Source: Mytilisepta virgata
Taxonomy: Eukaryota > Mollusca > Bivalvia > Mytilida > Mytilidae
DNA: 64,000 nt
Reading direction: 5' to 3'
NCBI GenBank assembly: GCA_028015205.1
Contig: CM051514.1
Location: forward strand, 5,766,001-5,830,000
Positions within the stretch are counted from its first letter, which is position 1; every line of letters starts with the position of its first letter. Positions 36,401-57,700 of the stretch are shown in pieces. The notes under the pieces were generated by a model. That model was not told the origin of the DNA, ran no database searches, and worked only from the letters and a program-made list of their open reading frames with translations. The position numbers and the translations under genes are program-made.

Positions 36401-36781
36401 ATTTGAAAACTGGTTTTCGCTTCTTCACAACCTTTTCCAGCCTACTTTGGGACCAGTATACTGTAAACAAACCGTGGTTTCTGCCCAGTGGCACCCCTAG
36501 TGTTTACTGACATTGCTAGCTTATGCCACCTCAGTAGTAAGACAATTCAAATTTATTAAGATAATAAAATTATGAGATATCCGATATCCGTTCCCGTTCA
36601 ATGGACCGAAGAGACTGTTTAAAGGCAATAATTAGAAAGTAGATGGTAAAAAGTCAAATTTTTGCAGTGAATTAATCGTAAACTATATGAAAATTTCGCA
36701 CCCTTCTATGTAACTTTTATCTGACAGATATGTATTCAAAACCTCTAAGCCCGCTTTGCTTTTTAAGTCCCCAAAACCCAT
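21484..36781 (-). CDS. Elongation factor 1-beta (eEF1B alpha), six exons, complete
   Basis: The exons, in transcript order, are 36781-36702, 29038-28913, 28101-27923, 26858-26733, 23866-23799 and 21570-21484. Phases match at every junction and give 221 aa, against 225 in human. The protein is the guanine-nucleotide exchange factor that reloads eEF1A with GTP, in the cytosolic eEF1 complex. Residues 1-69 are the GST-C-like domain ([18 protein letters not shown]). Next is an acidic linker with [18 protein letters not shown] at about 96-114, the CK2-type acidic stretch. The catalytic GEF domain follows ([38 protein letters not shown]), ending in the conserved AAFNKI. Donors are GT and acceptors AG throughout; the exon-1 donor, GTGCGA, is weak. 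Intron 1 spans 7.7 kb of repeats. It is head-to-head with NDUFS1. The very similar C-terminus of eEF1D is excluded because the leucine zipper is absent. Confidence 0.96.
21680..23015. repeat. Three ~610-bp-spaced copies of a repeat in eEF1B intron 5
   Basis: The segment ATGTGACAATACTGTATAGAAATTAAATGCAT recurs near 21745, 22371 and 22976, each preceded by TTTTGGAA(C/A)ATCAAAATTCTAA. A related duplication, GGACCATGACCTAG..GGGCCTC, sits near 22505 and 22670. It looks like old tandem duplication of about 0.6 kb. Confidence 0.6.
21786..22260 (+). repeat. Family H repeat, 5' portion (in eEF1B intron 5)
   Basis: It begins with AGAGGCTTAACAGAGCCT (hairpin) and CGCTCACCTGG, a head common in bivalve intronic repeats. 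Its arm reads as the reverse complement of the 3' subterminal motif at 17745-17763. The body includes caaagtttcaaaacttttc and gaccTTCCATACATC-type segments. The 3' border is uncertain. Confidence 0.5.
23214..23567 (-). mobile_element. tRNA-derived SINE (family 2), full-length with TSD
   Basis: Read on the minus strand, the head is GGTGGTCTCGTGGTAGTGTG (A box) with GGTTCGATCCC (B box). The body contains TTGCTGCTTCTCCTCC, and the 3' region reads GTTCTCGTCCTGATATGCACC..GCCACTGGACATTAAACAA. A 12-bp target duplication, AACTCCAAAATG, is at 23202-23213 and 23568-23579. The 3' domain fits the V-SINE/RUDI type of molluscs by recollection. Confidence 0.9.
24570..25120. repeat. ~190-bp degenerate tandem repeat in eEF1B intron 4
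   Basis: Three to four units of TTAATAGTTATTA..ATGGTTGCTAGATACATTTCCAAAAAATGAAG..GAGTC(C/T)TTCAGGAAATTTACCAAA..TTGGAATC occur near 24607, 24790, 24906 and 25055. There is no open frame across units. Confidence 0.75.
25121..26732. other. Rest of eEF1B intron 4
   Basis: A duplicated motif, GGGCAAATTTCAAAATTCCAAAACCTTCGGCAC (25133) / GGACAAATTCAAAGATTCCAAGACATCCGGCAC (25434), marks an old repeat. The 90-codon minus ORF at 25383-25655 overlaps this and is judged non-coding. Confidence 0.45.
28152..28475 (+). mobile_element. SINE family 2 copy in eEF1B intron 2
   Basis: The head is AGTGGTCTCGTGGTAGTGTGCTCG, the B box a degenerate GGTTTGATCCC, the body TTCTGCTTCTCTGCCAAGCC, and the 3' domain GTTCTTGTCCTGATATGCA. 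The tail CCACTGGACGTTAA is eroded. Confidence 0.8.
32067..33589 (+). mobile_element. Tc1/mariner transposon, apparently intact
   Basis: The 27-bp terminal inverted repeats at 32067-32093 and 33563-33589 (TACTCTCTCAAAAAAG.. and its exact reverse complement) are identical. A TA target dinucleotide flanks each side (32065-32066, 33590-33591). The length is 1,523 bp with one full transposase ORF. Perfect ends and an open ORF mark a recent insertion, in the third copy of the duplicated intronic segment. Confidence 0.93.
32396..33403 (+). CDS. Tc1-like DD34E transposase
   Basis: The 335-aa ORF has no stop or frameshift. Residues 1-110 hold the paired-type DNA-binding region: a first helix-turn-helix ([14 protein letters not shown]), a GRPR-like linker (SGRPRV, 55-60) and a second HTH ([20 protein letters not shown]). 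The catalytic triad is Asp149 (FSDESRF), Asp237 (QHDNARPH) and Glu272 ([10 protein letters not shown]), with 34 residues between the second Asp and the Glu, giving DD34E. The glycine-rich box FGGGSVMMW is at 183-191. It cuts and pastes its own element at TA sites in the nucleus. The length matches the family (about 340 aa). It lies inside eEF1B intron 1 on the opposite strand to that gene, so it is not spliced into it. Confidence 0.95.
   Translation: MPRLDAATRNIAIGRLEAGESQNAVAVTYNVHRSTISRLWGRYLQLGTTTDRPRSGRPRVTTRAQDRYIRLFHLRNRTIAATETAVNVPGLRRISAQTVCNRLRSHGLRARRPYFGATLRRQHRRARVRWCTTVRAWNLQNWRRVWFSDESRFQLEKRDGRIRVYRRRNERFAQNCVVERDNFGGGSVMMWAAISYARNTQLIHIQGNLNAVRYRDEILRPHLLPVIDIRREIFQHDNARPHTARVTVDFLEQQNVNAIRWPSRSPDLNPIEHLWDEVDRRVRQRQPPPQNLQQLQQALQFEWQRIPRVRTQRLIQSMPRRVGAVLQANGGHTRY
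33815..35161 (-). mobile_element. Helentron-like family E, copy E3, complete but with a nested SINE
   Basis: On the minus strand it starts with the hairpin at 35130-35160 (ATACGACCGCAAAATTTTTGCGATCGTAT type). It continues with ATTGGTATGACGTTGGCGTCG and the shared body, and ends at 33815-33845 with GCGGTCGTATCAAGCTGCGCCCAGCGGAGC. A 323-bp SINE is inserted at 33918-34240. Parts of the body (poly-C, poly-A near 34490-34590) match E2. Confidence 0.7.
33918..34240 (-). mobile_element. SINE-like element sharing the family 2 tail
   Basis: The target duplication ACTGAATTTGG is at 33907-33917 and 34241-34251. On the minus strand the 3' part reads GGTTCTCGTC.TGA..ATGCATG..TTGCCACTGGACGTTAAGCAA, then (TCAA)n, matching the family 2 SINE tail. 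The 5' 200 bp (GGGGTTGTCAGGTCATAATACGG..) lacks a clear tRNA A/B box and differs completely from family 2. Confidence 0.8.
36010..36104 (+). repeat. Miniature hairpin-ended element (candidate)
   Basis: The 5' end ATGCCCACGTTCAACGTGG is a hairpin. The 3' part AACGTGGGCAT is the exact reverse complement of the terminus and precedes TGCGCTGCGCGA, a short palindrome. The whole is only about 95 bp. The layout is the same as the larger hairpin-ended families of this window. It lies in eEF1B intron 1, about 0.6 kb downstream of exon 1. Confidence 0.5.
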
Positions 36782-36829
36782 ATTTTGTTCAGCTGATTTC
36801 TTTCACAACGTGGTCTCCGGTATGTCTGT

Positions 36830-36837
36830 GGAAAAAG
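36830..36837 (-). promoter_or_regulatory. Candidate 5'TOP start of eEF1B mRNA
   Basis: On the minus strand, about 50 nt upstream of the ATG, the sequence is TTCCGG followed by CTTTTTCC. A C followed by a pyrimidine run is the terminal oligopyrimidine signature of translation-factor mRNAs (mTOR-controlled in other animals), and TTCCGG resembles an ETS site. The same tract ends in ACAG, so it could instead be a splice acceptor of a 5'-UTR intron. Confidence 0.35.
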
Positions 36838-38800
36838 ACCGGAAATACAAAAACTTCCATCAATTTAGAATAAAAAATTTAATTTTGAATAGTTTCAATT
36901 CTTTTATATTTGATTTGGTCTGAAACTTAATTTTACAAATAAATAAAAAATCTTTCATGTATATTCTTATCTCAATATTATTATTCTTATGTGAACATCA
37001 ATTTTCCCATAATCCTAAAACTTTGAATTTCCTGTCAACTTGTCCAAGGTGAAAACACATTTTGCAGGCTTACATAAACTTATTTATTTCAAGACAGGTT
37101 ACAAAAGGCATTGTCATCCACTTCATCCACGCGACTAATTTTCATTAAATCAAACTAGCTAAAAATATGCATGACAAACAAACCAATTAATAACTTTTAG
37201 ATTATTCTCACTACAGTCTACATGATCTAGGATCATCAGTTAACGCTAGGTGCAGCACTTGGCGGACACATCAATTGTAAACATTGTATCTGGTACCCAA
37301 ATCATCTATAGATATACGATAAAGATTTCTTAACCCAGTTTTGAAATAACTTATGGAAAAAAGCTCCGCCTGGCGTTAGTTGAACATCCTACATGATCTG
37401 TCTTCAACTTTTTTATCCGAACATTCAAATGGTACAGTCATTTCGGGTAATTCAGCACATGAAAATGATTTGAATGTACCTAATTAAACGCTGCGCTGAA
37501 TTACCTAATAAGATAGTATCCACAGTAGACCCTCAAACATCCGCAGAGAAAACTAATATTAAACAGGTGTGACCTGGAAAGCGAGCGAAGCGTAAGGTTT
37601 TTACATTTACTCTGTCGTAATGGCGTAACAATCTCTAATAAGTTCATCATTATCAATGTTGTTACTTCACACGGTCCGAATTGTCCAGTAACATGGTCCA
37701 AGTAGTCCTGGGCTGATTTGCCTCGTTACCATGGCGTTAAAATGAGACGCTTGTAGTAGTAGGAATAATTTGATTGACATCTCTACCTTAAAAAGCGAGC
37801 TTTGCTTGCTTATAAAGCTACTGTCTTAATCGATGGTGATCTCTGCACCACTGCAAGTAGTTTGGGCACTTGACTTAAGTGAAAAATATAAAACCTTGCT
37901 AATTATTTGCCCATCAAAAAAAAGTATGGTCTTGAAATAAGATTTCAAAAGGGTATTTATAATCTTGAGAATTGCGCACTTACACGAGATTTCAGATAAT
38001 AAGAATATATTCAACACAGATCAGCAACAATATTTCCATGGGATACAAATTAATGTAAGTAGGACATAATGTGAAACTCATGTATCTAAAACATTTCTCA
38101 AAATGATTTCCCATCATAAATATTAGATGGGAATTCTTTGTTCAGGGAGACAGGGCATCTGTGTCTTATAAACACAATTTCTAGTCATGTACTGTCACAC
38201 TGAAACCAAAATGACCACAAAATTTCACATGAACATTTTTTTAATGCAAAGTACTTTGGATGGCTCGACTGTCCAGTTGGGCTCCCAAAATATTATGGCA
38301 CCTCAACACTAAAGAGTGAGCTTAGCTCACTTATGAATTTCTATTTAATGAGCCATCAATTAGGATTTTAGCGGAAGAAATACAAAAGTTTTGGTTTACC
38401 TTTATTTATTAACAACAGCCAGGTAGGACACTTGAGGGGTTCATCTGTCTGGAAGTGTAACTTATAGGTTCTTGCATCATTTCAAGTGCAACATTTGGTT
38501 TCTACAATCGAGATAGATAGATAATGGAATTTTAAGTCGAAAGACACAAATTGAAATAATTTCATACAGTGGTCATGGTGGTATGGAGAAGACAAATGGT
38601 AGTTTATATCCAATAAGTATCCAACCATACTGATTTATATAAAAAGACAAGATATTGTACAGTGTTAAAAGAGATATTTCCCAGATAAAAGAATGATGGA
38701 ACACAAATATCTGTTAATAATAATATTTCTCCAAAGTCAGATGAAGAATACAGAATACATGATTGTATATCCAAAAGAGTACATTTTCTTATTTTTTCAG
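36838..38800. other. Head-to-head intergenic region, eEF1B / NDUFS1
   Basis: About 2 kb between the two ATGs. NDUFS1 exon 1 begins after a splice acceptor at 38800, so a 5'-UTR exon of NDUFS1 must lie upstream, possibly close to the eEF1B start. No coding exon is recognised. Two near-copies of GCGAG(C)(T/G)..GCTT motifs occur at 37580 and 37793. Any shared promoter cannot be placed precisely from sequence alone. Confidence 0.45.
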
Positions 38801-38807
38801 GTTCAGC

Positions 38808-48999
<10,192 letters not shown>

Positions 49000-50053
49000 G
49001 TAATTTTTTCTTGTCTTAATGTGTCAAGTCATATTTTAAAATTACATAACTATTTTTCCTGCTTTTTGTAATGAAAGTCAATTTTTGATATATTTGCATC
49101 CAGTTGTACATTTTTATATGCCCGTCATAGGCGGGACTTATTATGGTATACCAATGTCCATCCGTCAACACTTCTTACCGTAACTCAAATTTGCGTCAAT
49201 CAATTCTCATGAAATTTTAACACAACATTAGGATTGACGGAAGAAAGCTCCCTTTTGATTTGGCGATTTTCAATTTTGTCAGTGTGGAGTTAAGGGACTT
49301 AGATTGTCCAAATATAAGCAATTTTTCACATGTCGCGCATTAACTTGAGTATGCCTTGACTGATTTTCTTCAAACTTAAGACAACAGTATAATTGATGGT
49401 CTAAGTTTGACGATTTTCACTTTTGTTGTTCCAGAGTTTTGGGACTTACATTGTCCAAATAAGCATTTTTATACGACCACAAAATTTTTGCGGTCGTATA
49501 TTGGTATGACGTTGGCGGCGTCGTCGTCGTCCGAAGACATTTGGTTTTCGCACTATAACATTAGTATAAGTTAATAGAAATCTATGAAATTTAAACACAA
49601 GGTTTATGACCACAAAAGGAAGGTTGGGATTGATTTTGGGAGTTTTGGTCCCAACAGTTTAATAAGAATTAGGTTCCAAAAAAGGGCCCAATAAGCATTT
49701 TTCATGTTTGGTTATTATCTTGGTGTAAGGGAGGTAATCCAAACACATTTAGAGTAAAATGTTGTGTGTGATTCAATTACCTCCCTCACACTGCTTGTAA
49801 ATTATGTATAAAGAAATGTAGATTGTCTTGGGGTGATTTATAGCTGTCAGTTTATTTTTAGAAGTTACTATTAATTGTCCCCCGCCGCAACGCGATGCGG
49901 GGGATATGGTAATGCCGGGTGTCCGTCCGTCCGTCCGTGCTTCCATCCGTCTGTCCGTCGTTCCGTGCTTCCGTCCGTCCACCTTGTAAGCGCTCTAGCA
50001 AATTTATTATGTCTCCCCTTCTCGAAGGGAGACATATTGTTTTAGTGATTATT

Positions 50054-50362
50054 ATGTCGCCCCGAACGTAGTCACGGGACGACATATTGTTATTCTTCCG
50101 TTTCTTTGTTATTATTATGTCGCCCCGAACGTAGTCACGGGACGACATATTGTTATTCTTCCGTTTCTTTGTTATTATGTCGCCCCGAACGTAGTCACGG
50201 GACGACATATTGTTATTCTTCCGTTTCTTTGTTATTATTATGTCGCCCCGAACGTAGTCACGGGACGACATATTGTTATTCTTCCGTTTCTTTGTTATTA
50301 TGTCGCCCCGAACGTAGTCACGGGACGACATATTGTTATTCTTCCGTTTCTTTGTTATTATT
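50054..50362 (+). repeat. Five tandem family A head modules
   Basis: Five hairpin heads, each with TGTTATTCTTCCGTTTCTTTGTTATT(ATT), follow one another at 63-, 60-, 63- and 60-bp spacing without any body. Only the last is joined to a body. Two such modules also stand together at 58402-58525. Confidence 0.95.
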
Positions 50363-53300
50363 CTTTCTTTCCAATGATTTTTGTCCGGCTTAGTTCTCGG
50401 AGATGCCTGGATAGAATTGAATGAAACTTGGCAGAAAGTAAGATCACTATGTGAAGGTGTGCAATCAGTACTTTTTTTTTCAAAATGGCCGCCATTTTCA
50501 AGATGGCCGCCATTCATAGATCGGTAATTTAACACGTTTATATCTCAAAAACTGTACCATAGAATTTCATTAAACTTCGTATGTTTGTAAAGTACAATTA
50601 GAAGAACAAACTGATGAAAAAAAATGGCGATCGGTTGGAGACGTTTGGCGGCCATTTTGAAAAATGATGTTAAAATGGCGAAAAACTTAACATGGATAGA
50701 ATTGAATGAAACTTGGCAGAAAGTAAGATCACTATGTGAAGGTGTGCAATCAATACTTTTTTTTTCGAAATGGCCGCCATTTTCTAGATGGCTGCCAGGG
50801 GCGACATCTGCTATTGCTCGCAATTGCAATTCTAGTTATTATGTCGCCCCGAACGTAGTCACGGGACGACATATTGTTATTCTTCCGTTTCTTTGTTATT
50901 ATTCTTTCTTTCCAATGATTTTTGTCCGGCTTAGTTCTCGGAGATGCCTTGATAGAATTGAATGAAACTTGGCAGAAAGTTAGATCACTATGTGAAGGTG
51001 TGCAATCAATACTTTTTTTTTCGAAATGGCCGCCATTTTCAAGATGGCCGCCATTCATAGATCGGTAATTTAACACGTTTATATCTCAAAAACTGTACCA
51101 TAGAATTTCATTAAACTTCGTAGGTTTGTAAAGTACAATTAGAAGAACAAACTGATGAAAAAAAATGGCGATCGGTTGGAGACGTTTGGCGGCCATTTTG
51201 AAAAATGATGTTAAAATGGCGAAAAACTTAACATGGATAGAATTGAATGAAACTTGGCAGAAAGTAAGATCACTATGTGAAGGTGTGCAATCAATACTTT
51301 TTTTTCGAAATGGCCGCCATTTTCTAGATGGCTGCCAGGGGCGACATCTGCTATTGCTCGCAATTGCAATTCTAGTTATTATTCTTTCTTTCCAATGATT
51401 TTTGTCCGGCTTAGTTCTCGGAGATGCCTGGATAGAATTGAATGAAACTTGGCAGAAAGTAAGATCACTATGTGAAGGTGTGCAATCAATACTTTTTTTT
51501 TCGAAATGGCCGCCATTTTCAAGATGGCTGCCAGGGGCGACATCTGCTATTGCTCGCAATTGCAATTCTAGTTATTATTCTTTCTTTCCAATGATTTTTG
51601 TCCGGCTTAGTTCTCGGAGATGCCGTGATAGAATTGAATGAAACTTGGCAGAAAGTTAGATCACTATGTGAAGGTGTGCAATCAAAACTTTTTTTTTCAA
51701 AATGGCCGCCATTTTCAAGATGGCCGCCATTCATAGATCGGTAATTTAACACGTTTATATCTCAAAAACTGTACCATAGAATTTCATTAAACTTCGTAGG
51801 TTTGTAAAGTACAATTAGAAGAACAAACTGATGAAAAAAAATGGCGATCGGTTGGAGACGTTTGGCGGCCATTTTGAAAAATGATGTTAAAATGGCGAAA
51901 AACTTAACATGGATAGAATTGAATGAAACTTGGCAGAAAGTAAGATCACTATGTGAAGGTGTGCAATCAATACTTTTTTTCCGAAATGGCCGCCATTTTC
52001 TAGATGGCTGCCAGGGGCGACATCTGCTATTGCTCGCAATTGCAATTCTAGTTATTATGTCGCCCCGAACGTAGTCACGGGACGACATATTGTTATTCTT
52101 CCGTTTCTTTGTTATTATTCTTTCTTTCCAATGATTTTTGTCCGGCTTAGTTCTCGGAGATGCCTTGATAGAATTGAATGAAACTTGGCAGAAAGTTAGA
52201 TCACTATGTGAAGGTGTGCAATCAAAACTTTTTTTTTCAAAATGGCCGCCATTTTCAAGATGGCCGCCATTCATAGATCGGTAATTTAACACGTTTATAT
52301 CTCAAAAACTGTACCATAGAATTTCATTAAACTTCGTAGGTTTGTAAAGTACAATTAGAAGAACAAACTGATGAAAAAAAATGGCGATCGGTTGGAGACG
52401 TTTGGCGGCCATTTTGAAAAATGATGTTAAAATGGCGAAAAACTTAACATGGATAGAATTGAATGAAACTTGGCAGAAAGTAAGATCACTATGTGAAGGT
52501 GTGCAATCAATACTTTTTTTTCGAAATGGCCGCCATTTTCTAGATGGCTGCCAGGGGCGACATCTGCTATTGCTCGCAATTGCAATTCTAGTTATTATTC
52601 TTTCTTTCCAATGATTTTTGTCCGGCTTAGTTCTCGGAGATGCCGTGATAGAATTGAATGAAACTTGGCAGAAAGTTAGATCACTATGTGAAGGTGTGCA
52701 ATCAATACTTTTTTTTTTAAATGGCCACCATTTTCAAGATGGCTGCCAGGGGCGACATCTGCTATTGCTCGCAATTGCAATTCTAGTTATTATGTCGCCC
52801 CGAACGTAGTCACGGGACGACATATTGTTATTCTTCCGTTTCTTTGTTATTATTCTTTCTTTCCAATGATTTTTGTCCGGCTTAGTTCTCGGAGATGCCT
52901 TGATAGAATTGAATGAAACTTGGCAGAAAGTTAGATCACTATGTGAAGGTGTGCAATCAATACTTTTTTTTTCGAAATGGCCGCCATTTTCAAGATGGCC
53001 GCCATTCATAGATCGGTAATTTAACACGTTTATATCTCAAAAACTGTACCATAGAATTTCATTAAACTTCGTAGGTTTGTAAAGTACAATTAGAAGAACA
53101 AACTGATGAAAAAAAATGGCGATCGGTTGGAGACGTTTGGCGGCCATTTTGAAAAATGATGTTAAAATGGCGAAAAACTTAACATGGATAGAATTGAATG
53201 AAACTTGGCAGAAAGTAAGATCACTATGTGAAGGTGTGCAATCAATACTTTTTTTTCGAAATGGCCGCCATTTTCTAGATGGCTGCCAGGGGCGACATCT

Positions 53301-54802
53301 GCTATTGCTCGCAATTGCAATTCTAGTTATTATTCTTTCTTTCCAATGATTTTTGTCCGGCTTAGTTCTCGGAGATGCCTGGATAGAATTGAATGAAACT
53401 TGGCAGAAAGTAAGATCACTATGTGAAGGTGTGCAATCAATACTTTTTTTTTTCGAAATGGCCGCCATTTTCAAGATGGCTGCCAGGGGCGACATCTGCT
53501 ATTGCTCGCAATTGCAATTCTAGTTATTATTATGTCGCCCCGAACGTAGTCACGGGACGACATATTGTTATTCTTCCGTTTCTTTGTTATTATTCTTTCT
53601 TTCCAATGATTTTTGTCCGGCTTAGTTCTCGGAGATGCCTGGATAGAATTGAATGAAACTTGGCAGAAAGTAAGATCACTATGTGAAGGTGTGCAATCAG
53701 TACTTTTTTTTTCAAAATGGCCGCCATTTTCAAGATGGCCGCCATTCATAGATCGGTAATTTAACACGTTTATATCTCAAAAACTGTACCATAGAATTTC
53801 ATTAAACTTCGTATGTTTGTAAAGTACAATTAGAAGAACAAACTGATGAAAAAAAATGGCGATCGGTTGGAGACGTTTGGCGGCCATTTTGAAAAATGAT
53901 GTTAAAATGGCGAAAAACTTAACATGGATAGAATTGAATGAAACTTGGCAGAAAGTAAGATCACTATGTGAAGGTGTGCAATCAATACTTTTTTTTTCGA
54001 AATGGCCGCCATTTTCTAGATGGCTGCCAGGGGCGACATCTGCTATTGCTCGCAATTGCAATTCTAGTTATTATTCTTTCTTTCCAATGATTTTTGTCCG
54101 GCTTAGTTCTCGGAGATGCCTGGATAGAATTGAATGAAACTTGGCAGAAAGTAAGATCACTATGTGAAGGTGTGCAATCAATACTTTTTTTTTCGAAATG
54201 GCCGCCATTTTCAAGATGGCTGCCAGGGGCGACATCTGCTATTGCTCGCAATTGCAATTCTAGTTATGTCGCCCCGAACGTAGTCACGGGACGACATATT
54301 GTTATTCTTCCGTTTCTTTGTTATTATTCTTTCTTTCCAATGATTTTTGTCCGGCTTAGTTCTCGGAGATGCCTTGATAGAATTGAATGAAACTTGGCAG
54401 AAAGTTAGATCACTATGTGAAGGTGTGCAATCAAAACTTTTTTTTTCAAAATGGCCGCCATTTTCAAGATGGCCGCCATTCATAGATCGGTAATTTAACA
54501 CGTTTATATCTCAAAAACTGTACCATAGAATTTCATTAAACTTCGTAGGTTTGTAAAGTACAATTAGAAGAACAAACTGATGAAAAAAAATGGCGATCGG
54601 TTGGAGACGTTTGGCGGCCATTTTGAAAAATGATGTTAAAATGGCGAAAAACTTAACATGGATAGAATTGAATGAAACTTGGCAGAAAGTAAGATCACTA
54701 TGTGAAGGTGTGCAATCAATACTTTTTTTTCGAAATGGCCGCCATTTTCTAGATGGCTGCCAGGGGCGACATCTGCTATTGCTCGCAATTGCAATTCTAG
54801 TT

Positions 54803-55161
54803 ATGTCTCCCAAACAAAGTTTTGGGAGACATATTGTTTTTGTCCGGTTTCTTATTATTATTCTTCTTCTTCTTCTTCTTCTTCTTCTTCTTTCCTTTTT
54901 CTTTCCGTTCAATGTTGTCCGCGACGTTTCTCAAAGATGCAATGTCCAATCAATATGAAACTTTGGGAATATGTTAAGGGTGACCTGAAGTTTTGCAAAC
55001 GACTTTTAAAATTTTCAAAATGGCCGCCGTTTCAAAGGTCATTATATAGGACATTGCAATAATTTGAATTTAGGGGGTTTCTGATAAGCTCTAGATAGTG
55101 GCAATGGGGGTTTGTTTGGGAGACATCTTGTGACTCGCTGGCGATCACAATCATACCTAGT
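54803..55161 (+). mobile_element. Family B hairpin-ended element, complete copy
   Basis: The 5' end ATGTCTCCCAAAC..GTTTTGGGAGACAT is a hairpin, then TATTGTTTTTGTCCGG and a (TTC)n run. The body has CAATATGAAACTTTGGG and AAATGGCCGCC. The 3' end is GTTTGGGAGACATC, then a hairpin GTGACTCGC-TG-GCGATCAC, and CTAG at 55157-55160. It is inserted directly after a family A tail. Confidence 0.82.
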
Positions 55162-55165
55162 TATT

Positions 55166-56194
55166 ATGTCCCCGACCACGAAGTGTCGTCGGGGACATAT
55201 TGTTTTTACTCCGTTTCTTATTTTTCTTATTATTATACTTTTTTCTTTTTCTTCCGTCAACCTGATGCACGAACTTGTCCGGCTATCTCCTCGGAAATGG
55301 ATGGACCGATCAATATGAAACTTGGAGGGGTGATAGGTCCCAAGGTCCTACAGTGTTTTTTGCGGTTTATAATTTCAAAATGGCCGCCATTTCCAAGATG
55401 GCGGCCAAAAATGGCGAAAAATGTAAACATTGTCCAATTTCAACGAAACTTGGTATATAGGGTATAACGGTGATGGCGACTGATGGCGCATTGTCGGAAT
55501 TTCTGTAATGGCCGCCATTTTCAAGATGGCCGCCGAAAATCGCGAAAAATGTAAACATTGTCCAATTTCAATGAAACTTGGTATACAGGGTATAAGGGTG
55601 ATGGCAACTGACGGCGCATTGTCGGAAGTTTTGTAATGGCCGCCATTTTCAAGATGGCGGCCGAAAATGGCGAAAAATGTAAACATTGTCCGATTTCAAC
55701 GAATCTTGGTATACAGGGTATATAGGTGATGGGGACTGACGGCGCATTGTCGGAATTTTTGTAATGGCCGCCATTTTCAAGATGGCCCCCGAAAATGGTG
55801 AAAAATGTAAACATTGTCCGATTTCAATGAAACTTGGTATACAGGGTATAAGGGTGATGGCGACTGACGGCGCATTGTCGGAATTTTTGTAATGGCCGCC
55901 ATTTTCAAGATGGCCGCCAAATGGTGAAAAATGTAAACATTGTCTGATTTCAACGAAACTTGGTATACAGGGTATATGGGTGATGGCGACTCACGGCGCA
56001 TTTTCGGAATTTCCGTAATGGCCTCCATTTTTAAGATGGCTGCTGAAAATGGCAAAAAATATAAAGTCTGATTTTAACGAAACTTGGTATACAGTGTATA
56101 TCGGTGATGGCGACTCTTCAACTTGTTGAAGAGAACAGGCATAAAATGGGCACGGGAGGGGACATCTCACGTTTCGCGAAACGTAAATTTTAAT
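55166..56194 (+). mobile_element. Family C hairpin-ended element, complete copy
   Basis: The 5' end is ATGTCCCCGACC..GTCGGGGACATATTG (hairpin). Six ~147-bp internal units follow (AAAAATGTAAACATTGTCC..GAAACTTGGTATACAGGGTATA..GGCGCATTGTCGGAA..TGGCCGCCATTTTCAAGATGG). The 3' end is GAGGGGACATC and then a palindrome ACGTTTCGCGAAACGT. Its terminal CTAG is replaced by TTAA. Confidence 0.78.
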
Positions 56195-57700
56195 TATTAT
56201 TCTTTCTTTCCAATGATTTTTGTCCGGCTTAGTTCTCGGAGATGCCTGGATAGAATTGAATGAAACTTGGCAGAAAGTAAGATCACTATGTGAAGGTGTG
56301 CAATCAATACTTTTTTTTTCGAAATGGCCGCCATTTTCAAGATGGCTGCCAGGGGCGACATCTGCTATTGCTCGCAATTGCAATTCTAGTTATTATTATG
56401 TCGCCCCGAACGTAGTCACGGGACGACATATTGTTATTCTTCCGTTTCTTTGTTATTATTCTTTCTTTCCAATGATTTTTGTCCGGCTTAGTTCTCGGAG
56501 ATGCCTGGATAGAATTGAATGAAACTTGGCAGAAAGTAAGATCACTATGTGAAGGTGTGCAATCAGTACTTTTTTTTTCAAAATGGCCGCCATTTTCAAG
56601 ATGGCCGCCATTCATAGATCGGTAATTTAACACGTTTATATCTCAAAAACTGTACCATAGAATTTCATTAAACTTCGTATGTTTGTAAAGTACAATTAGA
56701 AGAACAAACTGATGAAAAAAAATGGCGATCGGTTGGAGACGTTTGGCGGCCATTTTGAAAAATGATGTTAAAATGGCGAAAAACTTAACATGGATAGAAT
56801 TGAATGAAACTTGGCAGAAAGTAAGATCACTATGTGAAGGTGTGCAATCAATACTTTTTTTTCCGAAATGGCCGCCATTTTCTAGATGGCTGCCAGGGGC
56901 GACATCTGCTATTGCTCGCAATTGCAATTCTAGTTATTATTCTTTCTTTCCAATGATTTTTGTCCGGCTTAGTTCTCGGAGATGCCGTGATAGAATTGAA
57001 TGAAACTTGGCAGAAAGTTAGATCACTATGTGAAGGTGTGCAATCAATACTTTTTTTTTTAAATGGCCACCATTTTCAAGATGGCTGCCAGGGGCGACAT
57101 CTGCTATTGCTCGCAATTGCAATTCTAGTTATGTCGCCCCGAACGTAGTCACGGGACGACATATTGTTATTCTTCCGTTTCTTTGTTATTATTATTCTTT
57201 CTTTCTTTCTTTCTTTCTTTCTTTCCAATGATTTTTGTCCGGCTTAGTTCTCGGAGATGCCTGGATAGAATTGAATGAAACTTGGCAGAAAGTAAGATCA
57301 CTATGTGAAGATGTGCAATCAATACTTTTTTTTTCGAAATGGCCGCCATTTTCAAGATGGCCGCCATTCAAAGATCGGTACCCTCCGAAAATTTAAAACG
57401 TTTATATCTCAAAAACTGTACCATAGAATTTCATTAAACTTCGTAGGTTTGTAAAGTACAATTAGAAGAACAAACTGATGAAAAAAAATGGCGATCGGTT
57501 GGAGACGTTTGGCGGCCATTTTGAAAAATGATGTTAAAATGGCGAAAAACTTAACATGGATAGAATTGAATGAAACTTGGCAGAAAGTAAGATCACTATG
57601 TGAAGGCGTGCAATCAATACTTTTTTTTCGAAATGGCCGCCATTTTCAAGATGGCTGCCAGGGGCGACATCTGCTATTGCTCGCAATTGCAATTCTAGTT

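Noticed and set aside
49858..50535. 225-codon minus ORF with repeated KKRKNNNMSSRDYVRGDI peptides
   Set aside because: It arises only because the 60/63-bp head modules are multiples of three; it changes frame type elsewhere in the array and has no domain.
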